This document shows positions 5,909 through 7,092 of a stretch of DNA of 7,092 bases, piece by piece. Made by a program: the position numbers and the translations under genes. Where the stretch lies: assembly GCA_003445095.1 (NCBI GenBank), contig DLVS01000722.1:1-7092 (forward strand). Reading direction: 5' to 3'. Under the pieces are notes generated by a model. That model did not search any database, was not told the origin of the DNA, and was given only the letters and a program-made list of their open reading frames with translations. This stretch comes from Verrucomicrobiales bacterium (GTDB taxonomy: Bacteria > Verrucomicrobiota > Verrucomicrobiia > Limisphaerales > UBA9464). Within the stretch, counting starts at the first letter, position 1. Each line of letters starts with the position of its first letter.

Positions 5909-7092
5909 ATGCGCCTGATTCGGCTCCCCGCTTTGCTCCTCTCGTTGTTCCTGCAACTCGCTCCCTTTCTGCGGGTGGCCAGCGCCGACACCGCCCTCGC
6001 GCTCGCGCCGGTGATGGCGATACTTCGGCTTCTGGCGGGTGCCACCACCGTCGCGGGATCCTTTCACGCGGTTTCCGGAGCCACCGCACCCTCCGTTTCG
6101 AGTACCAAGACCAAAGTAGGTGCCGTCGGCGTTAATCTGAACTACCGGATTCTCCTCTCGGGCGGTTCCCCCGAAGCCTTCGAGGCGGTTCCCTTGCCTC
6201 CCGGACTCACCCTAACCGTAACACCCGTGCGCGCAGGCATCGCGTCGAAGGCTGAAATCACGGGAAGACCCACTGAAATTGGAGAAACCGTAACCACCAT
6301 TACCGCCTGGAATAACCCTGATTTCTCCGGTGCGACCACGTCGGCTGAGGTGACATTTCTCATCATGGACCTCGAACCGTTGGCTCCGACCGTTAAGGTG
6401 GGAAGTCCGGTCACCTTCCGGTCCATCGGGCGCGTCAGCGCGAACTCCAAAGTCACTTACCAGTGGCAGTTCAACGACGTGGATATTCCTAATGAAACGA
6501 ATGCCTCGTTGAGCCTTCCGGCGGTAGCGGAAACAGAGGCTGGGCAATACCGGGTCCGCCTGGCGTTTGGTGACACGAGACAGTCTACGACGAGTGAGTT
6601 TACGCAACGGGCAACGCTCACGATTACGCCGCCCTCCGATCCGCCCATCTTCACCACGACGCCGACCGCCGCGAGGCTGCACCTCGGCGAGCTTCTATCA
6701 TTGCGCGCCGAAGCTACGGGCGAGGGTGAACTCACTTTTGCGTGGACCAAAGAGGACGAGGCGATACCCGGTGAGACTTCCGCCAGCTTGCAACGGGCTT
6801 CCGTCGCTCTGGAAGACGCCGGAAGCTATCGAGTCACCGTTACCGGTGCCGGAGGCAGTGCTACCAGTCCGCCCGCGTTGGTTACGGTCGCCGGTCCGTT
6901 GACGATCGGTGCCGTTTCGTTAGGCGAAGGTAGCTTCATCATTCCCTTTAACGGGATCGCCGGACGCACTTATGCGCTCGAAAGTCTGACGAGCCTAAGC
7001 GATCTCCAGTGGCAAATCGTCGCCGATCTTGTTCCCGTCGATGGCGAAGTTTTCATTGTGCCGAATCCGGAAGAAGCTCCCCGTGTTTTTCG
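5909..7092 (+). CDS. Exported Ig-like-repeat protein (3' end just off window)
   Basis: The frame is open for 394 codons and runs off the window. Residues 1-26 are a signal peptide with basic MRLIRL, a hydrophobic core and a VASA cut before Asp27. A second hydrophobic stretch (about 28-52) leads into GSFHAVSGATA (50-60). Residues about 60-153 look like a putative-Ig/cadherin-like (He_PIG-type) domain: PLPPGLTLTV (95-104), then ITGRPTEIGETVTTITAWNN (117-136). Two Ig-like domains follow, at about 155-240 (YQWQFND; EAGQYRV at 210-216) and 246-328 (FAWTKED; DAGSYRV at 303-309), both without the disulfide cysteines. Residues about 331-394 resemble the C-terminal module common in Verrucomicrobia proteins (GRTYALESLTSLSDLQW), normally ending near a xRFYR motif, here PRVFR, so only a few residues should be missing. 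Likely secreted or surface-attached, perhaps adhesive; ligand unknown. The 137-base gap after gpsA shows no clear terminator, only an 8-base palindrome TGTTAACA (5859-5866). Confidence 0.85.
   Translation, partial: MRLIRLPALLLSLFLQLAPFLRVASADTALALAPVMAILRLLAGATTVAGSFHAVSGATAPSVSSTKTKVGAVGVNLNYRILLSGGSPEAFEAVPLPPGLTLTVTPVRAGIASKAEITGRPTEIGETVTTITAWNNPDFSGATTSAEVTFLIMDLEPLAPTVKVGSPVTFRSIGRVSANSKVTYQWQFNDVDIPNETNASLSLPAVAETEAGQYRVRLAFGDTRQSTTSEFTQRATLTITPPSDPPIFTTTPTAARLHLGELLSLRAEATGEGELTFAWTKEDEAIPGETSASLQRASVALEDAGSYRVTVTGAGGSATSPPALVTVAGPLTIGAVSLGEGSFIIPFNGIAGRTYALESLTSLSDLQWQIVADLVPVDGEVFIVPNPEEAPRVF

Noticed and set aside
1..7092. CRISPR array, tRNA, rRNA, insertion sequence or defence cassette
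   Set aside because: No regularly spaced repeats, cloverleaf, transposase-like frame or nuclease/helicase motifs were seen on either strand.

Overview
The window reads as chromosomal DNA of a GC-rich Gram-negative bacterium, most likely Verrucomicrobia of the Pedosphaera/Limisphaera type. The clues are the purine and lipid enzyme sequences, an exported protein with Ig-like repeats and a characteristic C-terminal module at the right edge, an exported propeller/helical-domain protein at the left edge, and intergenic DNA rich in long inverted repeats. The taxonomic call is inference from family resemblance, because no rRNA is present.

Layout. Positions 1-1916, minus strand: a large exported protein (638 codons visible, 3' end outside the window), with a signal peptide, propeller-like repeats and a conserved helical domain of unknown function. 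It is open throughout but runs off the edge, so only out-of-frame fragments are obvious at first glance. Positions 1917-2241: divergent intergenic region dominated by a long imperfect inverted repeat (2025-2140). Positions 2242-2892, plus strand: hpt, hypoxanthine phosphoribosyltransferase, with an unusual C-terminal tail. Positions 2893-3187: a repeat-rich gap with nested inverted repeats and an imperfect direct repeat; the 3' end of hpt runs into it. Positions 3188-4762: purH, the bifunctional last two steps of IMP synthesis. Positions 4791-5771: gpsA, glycerol-3-phosphate dehydrogenase, 28 bases after purH. Positions 5772-5908: short intergenic region. Positions 5909-7092, plus strand: an exported Ig-like-domain protein that is probably almost complete at the window edge.

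How the genes fit together. hpt (IMP by salvage) and purH (IMP by de novo synthesis) converge on the same product; gpsA supplies sn-glycerol 3-phosphate for phospholipids. The close purH-gpsA spacing suggests co-transcription; whether hpt belongs to the same transcript is open because of the 295-base repeat-containing gap. The flanking exported proteins have no visible functional link to the core enzymes.

I did not find a convincing new defence, mobile or RNA-guided system. The signals most worth following are the intergenic repeat families, the probable capture of repeat DNA into the end of hpt, the uncharacterised exported protein on the minus strand, and the absence of Shine-Dalgarno sequences at all five starts.
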